Shown: positions 35,300 to 43,412 of the stretch, piece after piece
How the letters are laid out: each line of letters starts with the position of its first letter
Numbering within the stretch: position 1 is the stretch's first letter
NCBI RefSeq assembly: GCF_008728835.1
Contig: NZ_CP042582.1
Span: forward strand, 2,197,001-2,261,000
Direction of reading: 5' to 3'
DNA: 64,000 nt
DNA from: Hypericibacter adhaerens
Lineage (GTDB): Bacteria; Pseudomonadota; Alphaproteobacteria; Dongiales; Dongiaceae
Position numbers and translations under genes: made by a program
Notes under the pieces: model-generated
Seen by the model: only the letters and a program-made list of their open reading frames with translations
What the model was told of the DNA's origin: nothing
Database searches by the model: none

Positions 35300-36720
35300 C
35301 AGATCACCTCGTTGAAGAGCAGGTCGGTGTAGCTGTCGCGTCGGCGCATGATCTCGTAGTTACCGCTCGCATCGAGCATGCCGATCTCGGGGCGCGGCCG
35401 GCCGTTGTTGGGCGTGATCTGATCGAGCGTGTAGGCGCCGGTATCGAGGAAAGCGACGATGTCGCCGGGGCCGGTCGAGGCCGCCAGGCTGCGCGTGGGC
35501 GGCAGCCGCACCAGCGTGTTCTCCAGGAGCTCCCGGGATTGCGCCAGCCGCGGGTCGGCCTTCAGCAGCCGCGCCAGGGTCTGCTCGCCATCGACATCGA
35601 AGAAGGCGTCACCATTGTCGCAGAGCGGCCCGACGACACGGAACGCCGCCAGCGGCTCGTCCAGCTTGTTGGCTGTCAGGCCGTGGTAATACCACTTGTA
35701 AGTGTAGGACTCGACGATCGTGTTGTAGCCGGCATCGAGATAGAGCCATCGATGGCCGGCGCGCTGTTTCACGTTCTCGACCGAGGCGAGGGTGACGGCG
35801 GAATCGCCGACCATCCGCCGGCCGGGCTCGACCAGGATCTCGATCTGCTCGCCGAGCCCCTTGCGCAAGGGGGCGAGGCCAGCGCGGGCGATATCGGCGC
35901 TGTCGATCCGGGGCGCGAAGATATCGCCCTGCGGCGTGCGGTTGACGCCGCGCATATAGGGCAGGGGGAAGCCGCCGCCCAGATTGACATGCTCGAGCCG
36001 GAGGCTCAGCGCGTCCTGCAACCGGCGCGCCTGTTCGACCAGGACGTTCGCCGCCGAGACATAGGGCCCGGTGTCGGTGATCTGCGAACCGACATGAGCG
36101 TGGATCCCGACCAGCTTGAGGGCATTGGGATGGTCGCGCAGAAGTTGCAGGGCGCGATCGATCTCCTGCAACAGGATGCCGAACTTGGTGCCTTCGGAGC
36201 CGGTCCGGTTGCCGGGCGAGGTGGGGCTGTCGACCTCCGGCACGATGCGCAAGGCGACGCGGGCCTGCCGGCCCAGACCGCCGGCGACCGTCGCGACGCG
36301 CTCCAGCTCGAACAGGCTGTCGACATTGATGGCCTTGATCGGCGGGCTCAGGGCTTCGGCGATCTCCGATTTCGATTTGGCGACCCCGTTGAAGACGATC
36401 GCCTCGGGCGGGATGCCGGCGAGCCGGGCGCGGAACAGCTCGCCGCCCGAATTGACCTCGAGCGCGATGCCTTCCGCATGGAGGAGGCGCAGCACCTTGA
36501 TGGTGGAAAGCGCCTTGGCCGCATAGCAGATCGTGCTGCGCGGGTGGGAGGCGGCGAAGGCGGTCTTGATCGCCCGCGCGGTCTCCGCGATCCGCCGCGC
36601 CGAATAGACGAAGAGGGGCGTGCCGCGTTCCTGCACCAACGCCACGAGGTCGACACCGTCCATGGTCAGGCGACCCCGGCGGGACTCCAGATAGCCCTCG
36701 ATCTTCCAGTCCTGCGCCAT
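35299..36720 (-). CDS. Fold-type III PLP decarboxylase (diaminopimelate/ornithine decarboxylase family)
   Basis: This 473-residue PLP enzyme has an alanine-racemase-like barrel. PLP lysine K69 lies in CYAAKALSTIKVLR; VNSGGELFRARLAG, GIHAHVGSQI, HVNLGGGFPLPY and phosphate-site EPGRRMVGDS follow, and VVGPLCDNGDAFFD supplies the second-subunit Cys/Asp. Family members decarboxylate meso-diaminopimelate, ornithine, arginine or carboxyspermidine. DAP decarboxylase acts at a D-stereocentre, so a D-amino acid made by the neighbouring carbamoylase is a possible substrate (inference). ATG 36720 is chosen; the frame stays open upstream over the carbamoylase gene but that part is a shadow. Confidence 0.85.
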   Translation of the reverse strand: MAQDWKIEGYLESRRGRLTMDGVDLVALVQERGTPLFVYSARRIAETARAIKTAFAASHPRSTICYAAKALSTIKVLRLLHAEGIALEVNSGGELFRARLAGIPPEAIVFNGVAKSKSEIAEALSPPIKAINVDSLFELERVATVAGGLGRQARVALRIVPEVDSPTSPGNRTGSEGTKFGILLQEIDRALQLLRDHPNALKLVGIHAHVGSQITDTGPYVSAANVLVEQARRLQDALSLRLEHVNLGGGFPLPYMRGVNRTPQGDIFAPRIDSADIARAGLAPLRKGLGEQIEILVEPGRRMVGDSAVTLASVENVKQRAGHRWLYLDAGYNTIVESYTYKWYYHGLTANKLDEPLAAFRVVGPLCDNGDAFFDVDGEQTLARLLKADPRLAQSRELLENTLVRLPPTRSLAASTGPGDIVAFLDTGAYTLDQITPNNGRPRPEIGMLDASGNYEIMRRRDSYTDLLFNEVI

Positions 36721-36734
36721 GGCCAGGCCGGCGC

Positions 36735-37676
36735 TCACGTCGTTTCCAGCGGCGGGATGGCGCCGGTGCGCTCGGTGATGAGCTTGTAATGCTCGATGCG
36801 GCGGTGATAGGCGAAATTGAAGATGTCGGCCCGGTAGGGCGCGCCCATGTCGAGGTCGCATTTGCGCACGATGAGCTCGTCGCCCATGGTGGCGCATTGC
36901 GCGACGATCTCGCCCGAGGGCGCGATGATGCAGGTCTGGCCGATCATGTTGAAGCCTTCTTCGAGCCCGGCCTTGGCGACACCGACCACCCAGGTCGCGT
37001 TCTGATAGGCGCCCGACTGCATCACCAGGTGGTTGTGGAAGGGCTCGAGCGCGTCGAGCTCGAAGGGATCGCCCAGGCCGATCGGCGAGTTGTAGCCGAG
37101 CAGCACCATCTCGACGCCCTGGAGCCCCATCACGCGATAGGTCTCGGGCCAGCGCCGGTCGTTGCAGATGCACATGCCGAGGATGCCGCCGAAGGCGCGC
37201 CAGACCGGAAAGCCCAGGTCGCCCACCTCGAAGAAGCGCTTCTCGAGATGCTGGCCCGGCCGGTCCATCACGTCGGAATGGCCGGGAAGATGCACCTTGC
37301 GGTATTTGCCGACGATGCGGCCGGTCTTGTCGACCAGGATCGAGCTGTTGAAGCGGCGCTTGCGCCCGTTCTCGATCACGAGCTCGGCGAAGCCCAGCGA
37401 GAAGCCGATGCCGCGCCGCGCCGCCTCCTCGAACAGGGGGCGCGTCTCGGGCCCCGGCATCTCGGTCTCGTAGAAGGAATCGAGCTCGGCCTCGTCCTCG
37501 ATCGGCCAGCGCGGGAAGAAGGTGGTGAGCGCCAGCTCGGGATAGGCGATCAGGTCGCAGCGGAAGCCGTGCGCCTCGCGCATCAGCTCGAGCAGCCGGC
37601 TGACGGTCTGCCTGCGGGTGTCGTGGCGCGCGATGGGGCCGAGCTGGGCGGCGCCGACGGTGATGGTACGAGCCAT
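36735..37676 (-). CDS. N-carbamoyl-D-amino acid hydrolase
   Basis: This 313-residue nitrilase-superfamily amidase has catalytic triad E47 (YPELALTTFFPRW), K127 (YRKVHLPG) and C171 (GMCICNDRRWPETYRV), at nearly the same numbers as in Agrobacterium D-carbamoylase. HLVMQSGAYQNATWVVG and SGEIVAQ are family segments. It hydrolyses N-carbamoyl-D-amino acids to D-amino acid, CO2 and ammonia, the step after D-hydantoinase. It is 15 bases upstream of the decarboxylase in the same transcription unit. Confidence 0.9.
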   Translation of the reverse strand: MARTITVGAAQLGPIARHDTRRQTVSRLLELMREAHGFRCDLIAYPELALTTFFPRWPIEDEAELDSFYETEMPGPETRPLFEEAARRGIGFSLGFAELVIENGRKRRFNSSILVDKTGRIVGKYRKVHLPGHSDVMDRPGQHLEKRFFEVGDLGFPVWRAFGGILGMCICNDRRWPETYRVMGLQGVEMVLLGYNSPIGLGDPFELDALEPFHNHLVMQSGAYQNATWVVGVAKAGLEEGFNMIGQTCIIAPSGEIVAQCATMGDELIVRKCDLDMGAPYRADIFNFAYHRRIEHYKLITERTGAIPPLETT

Positions 37677-37711
37677 TGTCTGTTCCGAAAGATGGGTTCG
37701 AGGCCGGGATA

Positions 37712-37777
37712 CGCCGTCCCCGGCCGGGGGCGCTGTTCAGTTGGGGCTTCGCAGCGCACCCCGGGCCGGGAACGGCG
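37712..37777 (-). other. Extended hairpin between binding-protein and carbamoylase genes
   Basis: The left arm begins CGCCGTCCCCGGCC (37712 on) and the right arm ends GGCCGGGAACGGCG (to 37777); the pairing continues through GGGG/CCCC to an inner GCGCTG/CAGCGC. The result is a stem of more than 20 pairs with few mismatches around a short loop. No U-tract follows on the minus strand. It may separate expression of the binding-protein gene from the catabolic genes (processing or partial termination). Confidence 0.5.
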
Positions 37778-37789
37778 GCCTTAATCCTA

Positions 37790-38884
37790 TCAGTTGCCGG
37801 CCTTCACCAAGTCCCACATCGTCTGCAGCCGCTCGCGCTGCTTCTCCGACATGGGGCCGAGGAAATTGCCCTTCTTCAGATATTCGCTGGGATCGCCGGC
37901 CAGCCCGATCGCCTCGAGATCGGCCTTGGGCACCAGCGCCAGCGCCTTCTTGTTGGCATGGCCGTAGCCCCAGTTCTCGACCAGGTTCTTGCCGGATTCC
38001 GGGTCCTCGAGGGCGTTGATGAAGTCATAGACCTCGGTGACGGGTGCCGTCGCCGATTTCAGATGCGCGAAGCCGCAGAGCCAGGTCACCAGCCCTTCCT
38101 TCGGCTGGAGCATGAAGTCGACCGGCACGCCTTCCTTGCGCAGGTTCTTGAAGCTGTTGGGCCAGCCCCAGGCCACCTCGATCTCGCCCGAGGCCATGGC
38201 CTGCTCGAGCTGGGCCGGGTCCTGCCAGATGAAGCGCACATTGCTGCGCAGCGCCTTCATCTGCGCCTCGACCAGCGGATAGTCGGATTCCTGCAGATCG
38301 AGCGGGTGCTTGATCCCGGCCAGCACGGCCGTGAGCTGGTAGATCTCGTCGAAGGCGTCGGGGATCGCGACTTTTCCCTTGTATTGCGGGTCGGTCAGGA
38401 TCGTGAAGCTCTGCTCGCCGATCTTCACCTTGTCGGTGCGGTAGAGCACCGAGGAGGCGCCCCATTCCCAGGGCACCAGCCAATGCTGGCCGTCCAGCAC
38501 CAGCGCATCGGCCTCGCGCAGCTCGGGGATGATGTCGTTCCAGGCCGCGACCTTGCTGGTATCGATCGGCTGCAGCAGGCCCGCCTCCTTCCATTTCTTG
38601 ACGTCATGGATGCAGGGATGCGCGACATCGGCGGTGAAGCCGCTTTGCAGCTTGGTGAAGGCCTCGTCGGTGCCGGCATAGAAGGAGAATTGCGGGCCCT
38701 CGCCATATTTGTCGGTGTAGGGCTTGCGGAAGGATGGGTCGTCATAGCCGGCCCAGGTGAAGTAGCGCAGCGTCGAGGTGGCGGCGAGGGCGGTCGCGGC
38801 GAGGGAGGCGAGGAGGAGGGCGGGCAAGGCCAGCATCGCAAGCCGCGACCCGCGACGGCGTTTGCGATCGGTTCTCTCGATCAT
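37790..38884 (-). CDS. Polyamine-type ABC substrate-binding protein (PotD/PotF-like)
   Basis: This 364-residue periplasmic protein has a twin-Arg-like basic N-terminus (RKRRRGSR) and a hydrophobic signal segment (residues of about 17-34). The mature part TSTLRYFTWAGYDDPSFRKPYTDKYG resembles the spermidine/putrescine binding-protein family. LVPWEWGASSVLYRTDKVK and VAWGWPNSFKNL line the presumed ligand cleft. No permease or ATPase genes are adjacent. Divergent from a LysR regulator; it heads the minus-strand catabolic cluster, so its ligand may be a precursor or product of that pathway (inference). Confidence 0.82.
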   Translation of the reverse strand: MIERTDRKRRRGSRLAMLALPALLLASLAATALAATSTLRYFTWAGYDDPSFRKPYTDKYGEGPQFSFYAGTDEAFTKLQSGFTADVAHPCIHDVKKWKEAGLLQPIDTSKVAAWNDIIPELREADALVLDGQHWLVPWEWGASSVLYRTDKVKIGEQSFTILTDPQYKGKVAIPDAFDEIYQLTAVLAGIKHPLDLQESDYPLVEAQMKALRSNVRFIWQDPAQLEQAMASGEIEVAWGWPNSFKNLRKEGVPVDFMLQPKEGLVTWLCGFAHLKSATAPVTEVYDFINALEDPESGKNLVENWGYGHANKKALALVPKADLEAIGLAGDPSEYLKKGNFLGPMSEKQRERLQTMWDLVKAGN

Positions 38885-39030
38885 GACGTGAATCCCCTGA
38901 TGACGGACGACAGTCCGGTTCGTTGGCCGGTCAATGGGGGAGCGCGGGCGGGTCCGGACGCCAGCAGCCCCTGTTTTTATCCGGTGTTTCCAGGCTAGGT
39001 GCCAGGGCCCCCACCGCCAAACGACGAGTG

Positions 39031-39060
39031 TTGAGGCAATGGCCCAAATTTTGTTATGGG
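39031..39060 (+). promoter_or_regulatory. Candidate promoter/operator in the LysR divergent gap
   Basis: TTGAGG (39031-39036), 17 bases, TTATGG (39054-39059) could be the promoter of the downstream LysR gene. It contains the dyad CCCA (39043-39046) / TGGG (39057-39060), a plausible LysR-type autoregulatory site. Assigned by eye only. Confidence 0.3.
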
Positions 39061-39075
39061 TCTGTTGGAACAGCC

Positions 39076-40032
39076 ATGCGCCGCCTGCTCAACCTCAACT
39101 GGATTCGCAGCTTCGAAGCCTCCGCCCGGCATCTGAGCTTCACCGGGGCTGCGCGCGAGCTGAACATGACCCAGGCGGGCGTCAGCCAGCATATCCGCCT
39201 GCTCGAGGGCCAGCTTCGCGAATCCCTGTTCCACCGCCTGCCGCGCGGGCTGCAGCTGACCGATGCCGGCGAGGCCTATCTGCGCGTGGTACGGGAGAGC
39301 TTCGACCATCTGACCTTCGGCACGGACGAGATCTTCGGCCACGGGGAGGAGGGGCTGGTGACCGTGCGCACCAACGTCGCCTTCGCCACCCATTGGCTGG
39401 CACCGCGCCTGGCGCGCTTCCATGCCCGGTTCCCCGCGATCGCGCTGCGACTGACCGCGGCGGTGCATGGGCTGGACACGGTCTGGGAGGGCGTCGATCT
39501 CGAGATCCGCTATGGTCATGACCATGCGACCGGGCTGTCGAGCCAGCCGGTCACGACCGATCGCCTGTTCCCGGTTTGCGCGCCCGCCCTCGCAGGCTCC
39601 CTCAAGGAGCCCCGCGACCTGCTGCGCCAGCGCCTGATCCATGTCATCGGCAACCGGCAGGGCTGGACCGACTGGTTCGCCGCCGCGGGCCTGCGCGACG
39701 TGACCTTCGACCAGGTGCTGCAGACGGACACCTCCGCCATCGGCCTGGAGCTGGCGGCCGAAGGCGTGGGGATCGCCCTGGGGCACAGCTCGCTGGTGAA
39801 GCCGATGATCGCGGCAAACCGGCTGGCGCGGCCTTTCGCTGCCGAGATCGATGCGCAAGGCCCGTTCTATCTGGTGTCGCCGTCCGATCGCCCGATGCGT
39901 CCCGAGGCGAGGAGCTTCAAGGGCTGGCTGCTCGACGAGGCTGCCGCCGAGATCGAGGCAGCGGCAACGCCCGCCCGGCGCAAGTCCGCCGCGCCGTCGC
40001 CGCGCCGCCGGCGGGCTGCCGGCAAGCGCTGA
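39076..40032 (+). CDS. LysR-family transcriptional regulator (GcvA-like)
   Basis: This 318-residue regulator has an N-terminal HTH (residues of about 8-66: LNWIRSFEASARHLSFTGAARELNMTQAGVSQHIRLLEGQL) and a periplasmic-binding-like effector domain (about 90-295). LNWIRSFEAAARH-type starts and VEGVDLEIRYG are typical of the GcvA subgroup. The C-terminal tail is basic (RRKSAAPSPRRRRAAGKR), unusual for the family. It is divergent from the polyamine-type binding protein, so it probably controls the minus-strand hydantoin/decarboxylase cluster. ATG 39076 is set by the HTH. Confidence 0.88.
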   Translation: MRRLLNLNWIRSFEASARHLSFTGAARELNMTQAGVSQHIRLLEGQLRESLFHRLPRGLQLTDAGEAYLRVVRESFDHLTFGTDEIFGHGEEGLVTVRTNVAFATHWLAPRLARFHARFPAIALRLTAAVHGLDTVWEGVDLEIRYGHDHATGLSSQPVTTDRLFPVCAPALAGSLKEPRDLLRQRLIHVIGNRQGWTDWFAAAGLRDVTFDQVLQTDTSAIGLELAAEGVGIALGHSSLVKPMIAANRLARPFAAEIDAQGPFYLVSPSDRPMRPEARSFKGWLLDEAAAEIEAAATPARRKSAAPSPRRRRAAGKR

Positions 40033-40038
40033 GGCGGG

Positions 40039-40902
40039 TCAGACGGCCGTTTCGCGATCGACCAGGATGGCCTGGAGCCGGCCCAGGGCGCGCTTCTCGA
40101 GCTGGCGGACGCGCTCCTTGCTGACGCCGAGCTCGTGGCTGAGGTCCTCCAGCGTGGCGCCGTTCTCCGCCAGATGGCGCTTGCGGATGATGATCTGCTC
40201 GCGATCCGGCAGCTCGCGCATCGCCGCGGCCAGCCAGCGCGAGCGGGTCTGGGAGTCGAGCTGCGAGGTCGTCTGCTCCTCGGGGGAGGCGCGCTCGTCG
40301 GCGATCAGATCCTGCCACTCGCCGTCGCCGTTCTCGCCGAAGGGCTCGTTGACCGAGCAGTCGCGGGCGGACAGGCGGGCGTCGATGGTCTCGATCACGT
40401 CGAGCGAAACGTCGAGCTCGCGCGCCAGCAGCGCCGCCTGTTCGGGATTGAGCGTGCCCGCGCCCGATTGGGCGATCTTGGCGCGCAGGCGGCGCAGGTT
40501 GAAGAACAGACGCTTCTCCGCATGCGTGGTGCCGACGCGGACCACCGACCAGTTGCGCAGCACATAATCCTGTATGGCGGCCCGGATCCACCAGATCGCG
40601 TAGGTCGAGAAGCGCACCTGGCGCTCCGGGTCGAACCGTTCCGCGGCCTGCATCAGCCCGACCGTGCCCTCCTGGACCAAGTCGGCGAAGGCCAGTCCGT
40701 ACGACCGGTAGCGTGCCGCCTGGGAGATCACCATGCGCAGATGCGCGCTGACCAGCTTCTGCAGGGCGCTTTCGTCGTGATCGTCGGCCCAGGCGCGGGT
40801 GAGAACCCCTTCCTCCTCGGCGGACAAGGTGGGCAGCTTCATGGCATAGCGGAGTAGGTTGCGATCCAACCTGTCGGTGCTTGAGCCGGGAACGTTGCCC
40901 AT
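40039..40902 (-). CDS. rpoH: RNA polymerase sigma-32-type factor (RpoH-like)
   Basis: This 287-residue group-3 sigma factor has region 2 at about 48-120 (LVSAHLRMVISQAARYRSYGL, DLVQEGTVGLMQAAERFDP, RFSTYAIWWIRAAIQDYVLRNWS) and region 4 at about 228-280 (LGVSKERVRQLEKRALGRLQ). The RpoH box KRLFFNLRR is present at 130-138, distinguishing it from sigma-70. Sigma-32 drives heat-shock genes; many alphaproteobacteria keep more than one copy, so this may be RpoH1 or RpoH2. A strong GGGGAGAGA ribosome site lies 3 bases before the ATG, and the leader can fold (see hairpin at 40925). Confidence 0.92.
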   Translation of the reverse strand: MGNVPGSSTDRLDRNLLRYAMKLPTLSAEEEGVLTRAWADDHDESALQKLVSAHLRMVISQAARYRSYGLAFADLVQEGTVGLMQAAERFDPERQVRFSTYAIWWIRAAIQDYVLRNWSVVRVGTTHAEKRLFFNLRRLRAKIAQSGAGTLNPEQAALLARELDVSLDVIETIDARLSARDCSVNEPFGENGDGEWQDLIADERASPEEQTTSQLDSQTRSRWLAAAMRELPDREQIIIRKRHLAENGATLEDLSHELGVSKERVRQLEKRALGRLQAILVDRETAV

Positions 40903-40905
40903 GGT

Positions 40906-40949
40906 TCTCTCCCCTTGATCGATCGCCGCCGTGCGGGCGGCTTCAGGAG
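40906..40949 (-). promoter_or_regulatory. Structured rpoH leader
   Basis: A hairpin GCCGCC (40925-40930) / GGCGGC (40936-40941) lies about 22 bases before the rpoH start. On the minus strand the bases CTCCT (40945-40949) could pair with the Shine-Dalgarno GGGAG within 40906-40913, with the hairpin between them. This might hide the ribosome site at low temperature, as in other rpoH leaders. Inspection only; no energy was computed. Confidence 0.3.
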
Positions 40950-41566
40950 GAATGCGGCTGTCGATCGCCGCCCAATCAATGCACCAGGGACAACCGACCC
41001 TGGCAAGTTAGAACTTCGCAAAAGCTCACATCGCAATGTCAGGTGGAGACGATTTCCTTCCGCCCCTGAAACTGTCCTCCGCATGTTGCAATCATCCGTC
41101 GCCGGCTTGCTGCAACCCGTGGTTTTTTTCGGGCAAATCGGCTGCGGACATGGGTAGGGGGAAATACCTACGACTTTCGTCGCGGAGCGCTGTGCCGCAG
41201 CCGCTTTTCTGATTCATCGACAAACAAAAAAACGAGCCCATGGGGGCGAGCGGTGGCGGCCTCGCCCGTTCCGTCCGGCGCGACCCGCTCAAACCCACAG
41301 GCGGTGTGGGTGCATTTCATGCCGCCGGACGAAAGTTCGGCGCGCCGGCTGCCGCAACCGGGCGTCGAGTTGCCCATAATTCGCAACTATCGACCTCTTT
41401 CTTTTCGGAAAGCGGACGCGGGCTCCGATGACGGCCCTGTCATGACGGCGATGCAATCATGGGCTTTGTGCCCAATTTTGCATCACGGGGGGAAGCCCGG
41501 TGCGTCGCTTCACATCGTCGTGAGCGCGCGGGAGGGGTGGGAAGGATCGGGACGCATCGCGTCGTG
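40950..41566. other. Long non-coding gap upstream of rpoH
   Basis: There are about 617 bases between the rpoH leader and the secreted hypothetical gene. It holds a second copy of TCGATCGCCGCC (first copy at 40919-40930), a dyad GTAGG (41154-41158) / CCTAC (41167-41171), a T-run at 41123-41129, and a minus-strand terminator at 41226-41264. No protein gene is convincing; short frames in it have atypical codons. Confidence 0.4.
41226..41264 (-). terminator. Minus-strand rho-independent terminator
   Basis: On the minus strand CGAGGCC (41264-41258) pairs with GGGCTCG (41239-41233) with one mismatch, and a second stem GGGCGAG/CTCGCCC can form. Seven Ts (41232-41226) follow at once. It lies about 300 bases after the stop of the secreted hypothetical gene at 41567, so that transcript has a long 3' end or a separate small RNA ends here. 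Confidence 0.5.
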
Positions 41567-42115
41567 TCAGTCGCCCGCCACGAACTCCGACCAGGTGCCG
41601 TCCGAGTTGATCGACAGCCGCCAGCCGACGTAATAGCCGACCTCGGGACCCTCGATGTACTGGTCCGCGAGCTGTCCCTGGTAGAGTTTCTGGAGCGCGG
41701 CGATCTCCTTCTTGGTGAGCCGCTGGTAGGGCAGGTCGGCGGCGCTGGGCCAGGTGAAGACTTCGCCCTCGGCGCCGTTATAGACCGCGCACGGCATCTT
41801 CAGCAGGGCCGCCATGATCGGGCGCACATCGTCGCCCTGCTTCAGCAGGCCCTCCCAGTAGGAGATAGGTTCCACATCGTCGCCGACCGAGGCGGCGAAG
41901 GCATTGCGATCGATCAGCGGCGAGAAGGCCTGGAAGTCCTTCTGCCCGGCGGCGGCGATGATCGCGTCGCGCGTCTTGGCGACCACGTCGGGAATTTCGG
42001 TGCAGCGCACGGCATCCTGCGCCTCGACCGGCGTCGCGAGCAGCAGCCCGAGGAATCCCGCAATCGCAAGCAGCCCGCCTCTCATGCACGAGCCGCGGAA
42101 TCCAGAAAAAGACAT
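41567..42115 (-). CDS. Secreted hypothetical protein
   Basis: This 182-residue protein has a signal peptide (MRGGLLAIAGFLGLLLATPVEA, cleavage before QDAVRC). The mature part carries two cysteines (RCTEIPDVVAK, KMPCAVYNG) that may form a disulfide, and ends GWRLSINSDGTWSEFVAGD, suggesting a small beta-rich domain. ATG 42115 (after GGTGGGG) or ATG 42085 could be the start; GTG 42124 is also in frame. I do not recognise the family. It is not linked to a clear operon and is divergent from the SMP-30 gene. Confidence 0.65.
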   Translation of the reverse strand: MSFSGFRGSCMRGGLLAIAGFLGLLLATPVEAQDAVRCTEIPDVVAKTRDAIIAAAGQKDFQAFSPLIDRNAFAASVGDDVEPISYWEGLLKQGDDVRPIMAALLKMPCAVYNGAEGEVFTWPSAADLPYQRLTKKEIAALQKLYQGQLADQYIEGPEVGYYVGWRLSINSDGTWSEFVAGD

Positions 42116-42294
42116 GAAACACACCCCACCATCCCGGCGCCCCGGCTCTCATCCTCCCGGGGCTTGCGGGATCCGTCACCACCCGGCGCCAATCCTATAG
42201 CGCCTTGACGTTGCGACCAAGCACGCCGCCTAATTCGCCTCGACAAGAAACGAGCCGGCGGCGCGACCGCCCGGCCGGCGGGGGAGGACGGCCC

Positions 42295-43173
42295 ATGGAA
42301 CATGTCGAGCGGGCACTGGATCTGCGTTCGGTGCTGGGCGAGGGGCCTCTCTGGCGCGAGGGCGAGCGCCGTCTCTACTGGCTTGATCTGCGCAGCCCGG
42401 CGATCTTCCGTTTCGATCCCGCCAGCGGCCGCAACGAGACGCTGGCGGCCAGCCTGCCGACGGGCCTGGGCGGGATGGTGTTCGACCGTCAGGGACGGTG
42501 GATCGTGGTCGACGACAGCGGCATACACCGGCTCGATCCGAAATCCGGTCAGCGGGTCGACATCGCGAATCCGGAGGCGGGCCATCCGGAGAACAGCTTC
42601 AACGACGCCAAGGTCGATCGCCGGGGGCGCCTCTGGACCGGGAGCTGCAATCAGGATTGGGTCACGCCGACGGGGAGCTTCTACATGCTGGACCCGGCGG
42701 GAAAGATCGCCGTCATCGACCGGTCGATCGGTTGCGCCAACGGCCCGGCCTTCAGCCCGGACGGACGCCGCGCCTATTGGACCGACAGCCCCGCGCGCGA
42801 GATCTATTGCTACGACATCGATCCCGCGACCGGTGCGGTAGGCCCGCGGCAGAGCTTCCACAAGTTCGGCGCCGTTCCGGAACAGCCGGACGGCATGACC
42901 GTCGATGCCGATGGCCATCTCTGGGTGGCGCTCTGGGACGGCTGGTGCGTGGCGCAGATCCGTCCCGATGGCAAGCTGGAACGGCGGGTCAAGCTGCCGG
43001 TGCCGCAGCCGACCGCGGTCGGTTTCGGCGGCGAGGGGATGAAGCAGCTCTATATCACGACCGCGTCGCTTGGTCTTTCCGACGAGCAGCTGCGGGCGGC
43101 ACCGCTTTCCGGCCATCTGCTCGTCGCCGATGTCGGGCAGAGAGGCGTCGTCGAGCCGGATTTCGCCGGGTGA
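42295..43173 (+). CDS. SMP-30/gluconolactonase family protein
   Basis: This 292-residue six-bladed beta-propeller lactonase of the regucalcin/gluconolactonase family has metal-site residues in LGEGPLW (Glu), NSFNDAKVDRRGRLWTG (Asn) and EQPDGMTVDADGHLWVALW (Asp), all at expected places; ANGPAFSPDGRRAYWTDS is also typical. It hydrolyses sugar lactones such as gluconolactone or arabinonolactone, releasing the acid for catabolism. ATG 42295 follows GGGGAGGAC. Single gene. Confidence 0.9.
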   Translation: MEHVERALDLRSVLGEGPLWREGERRLYWLDLRSPAIFRFDPASGRNETLAASLPTGLGGMVFDRQGRWIVVDDSGIHRLDPKSGQRVDIANPEAGHPENSFNDAKVDRRGRLWTGSCNQDWVTPTGSFYMLDPAGKIAVIDRSIGCANGPAFSPDGRRAYWTDSPAREIYCYDIDPATGAVGPRQSFHKFGAVPEQPDGMTVDADGHLWVALWDGWCVAQIRPDGKLERRVKLPVPQPTAVGFGGEGMKQLYITTASLGLSDEQLRAAPLSGHLLVADVGQRGVVEPDFAG

Positions 43174-43412
43174 CGATCCGCGCGCTGCCAGGCCGGGACT
43201 GACTCGCCGAGCGGCATGCGACTGCGATTGCACTTCGTTCGCAGCCGACAGCTTTCTGACAGCAGGATTCTTCACCTTCGCGCGTGATAAGTGCGGTCGC
43301 GCGCTCTGCGACCTGTTGGCCATCATCCGACAATCCGCTTGCAGCGTCGTCGATGGCGCTCAACTAATGATGAAGCGCTGATTGTCGCCGTTCGTCATCA
43401 TCGGAGTGAACT

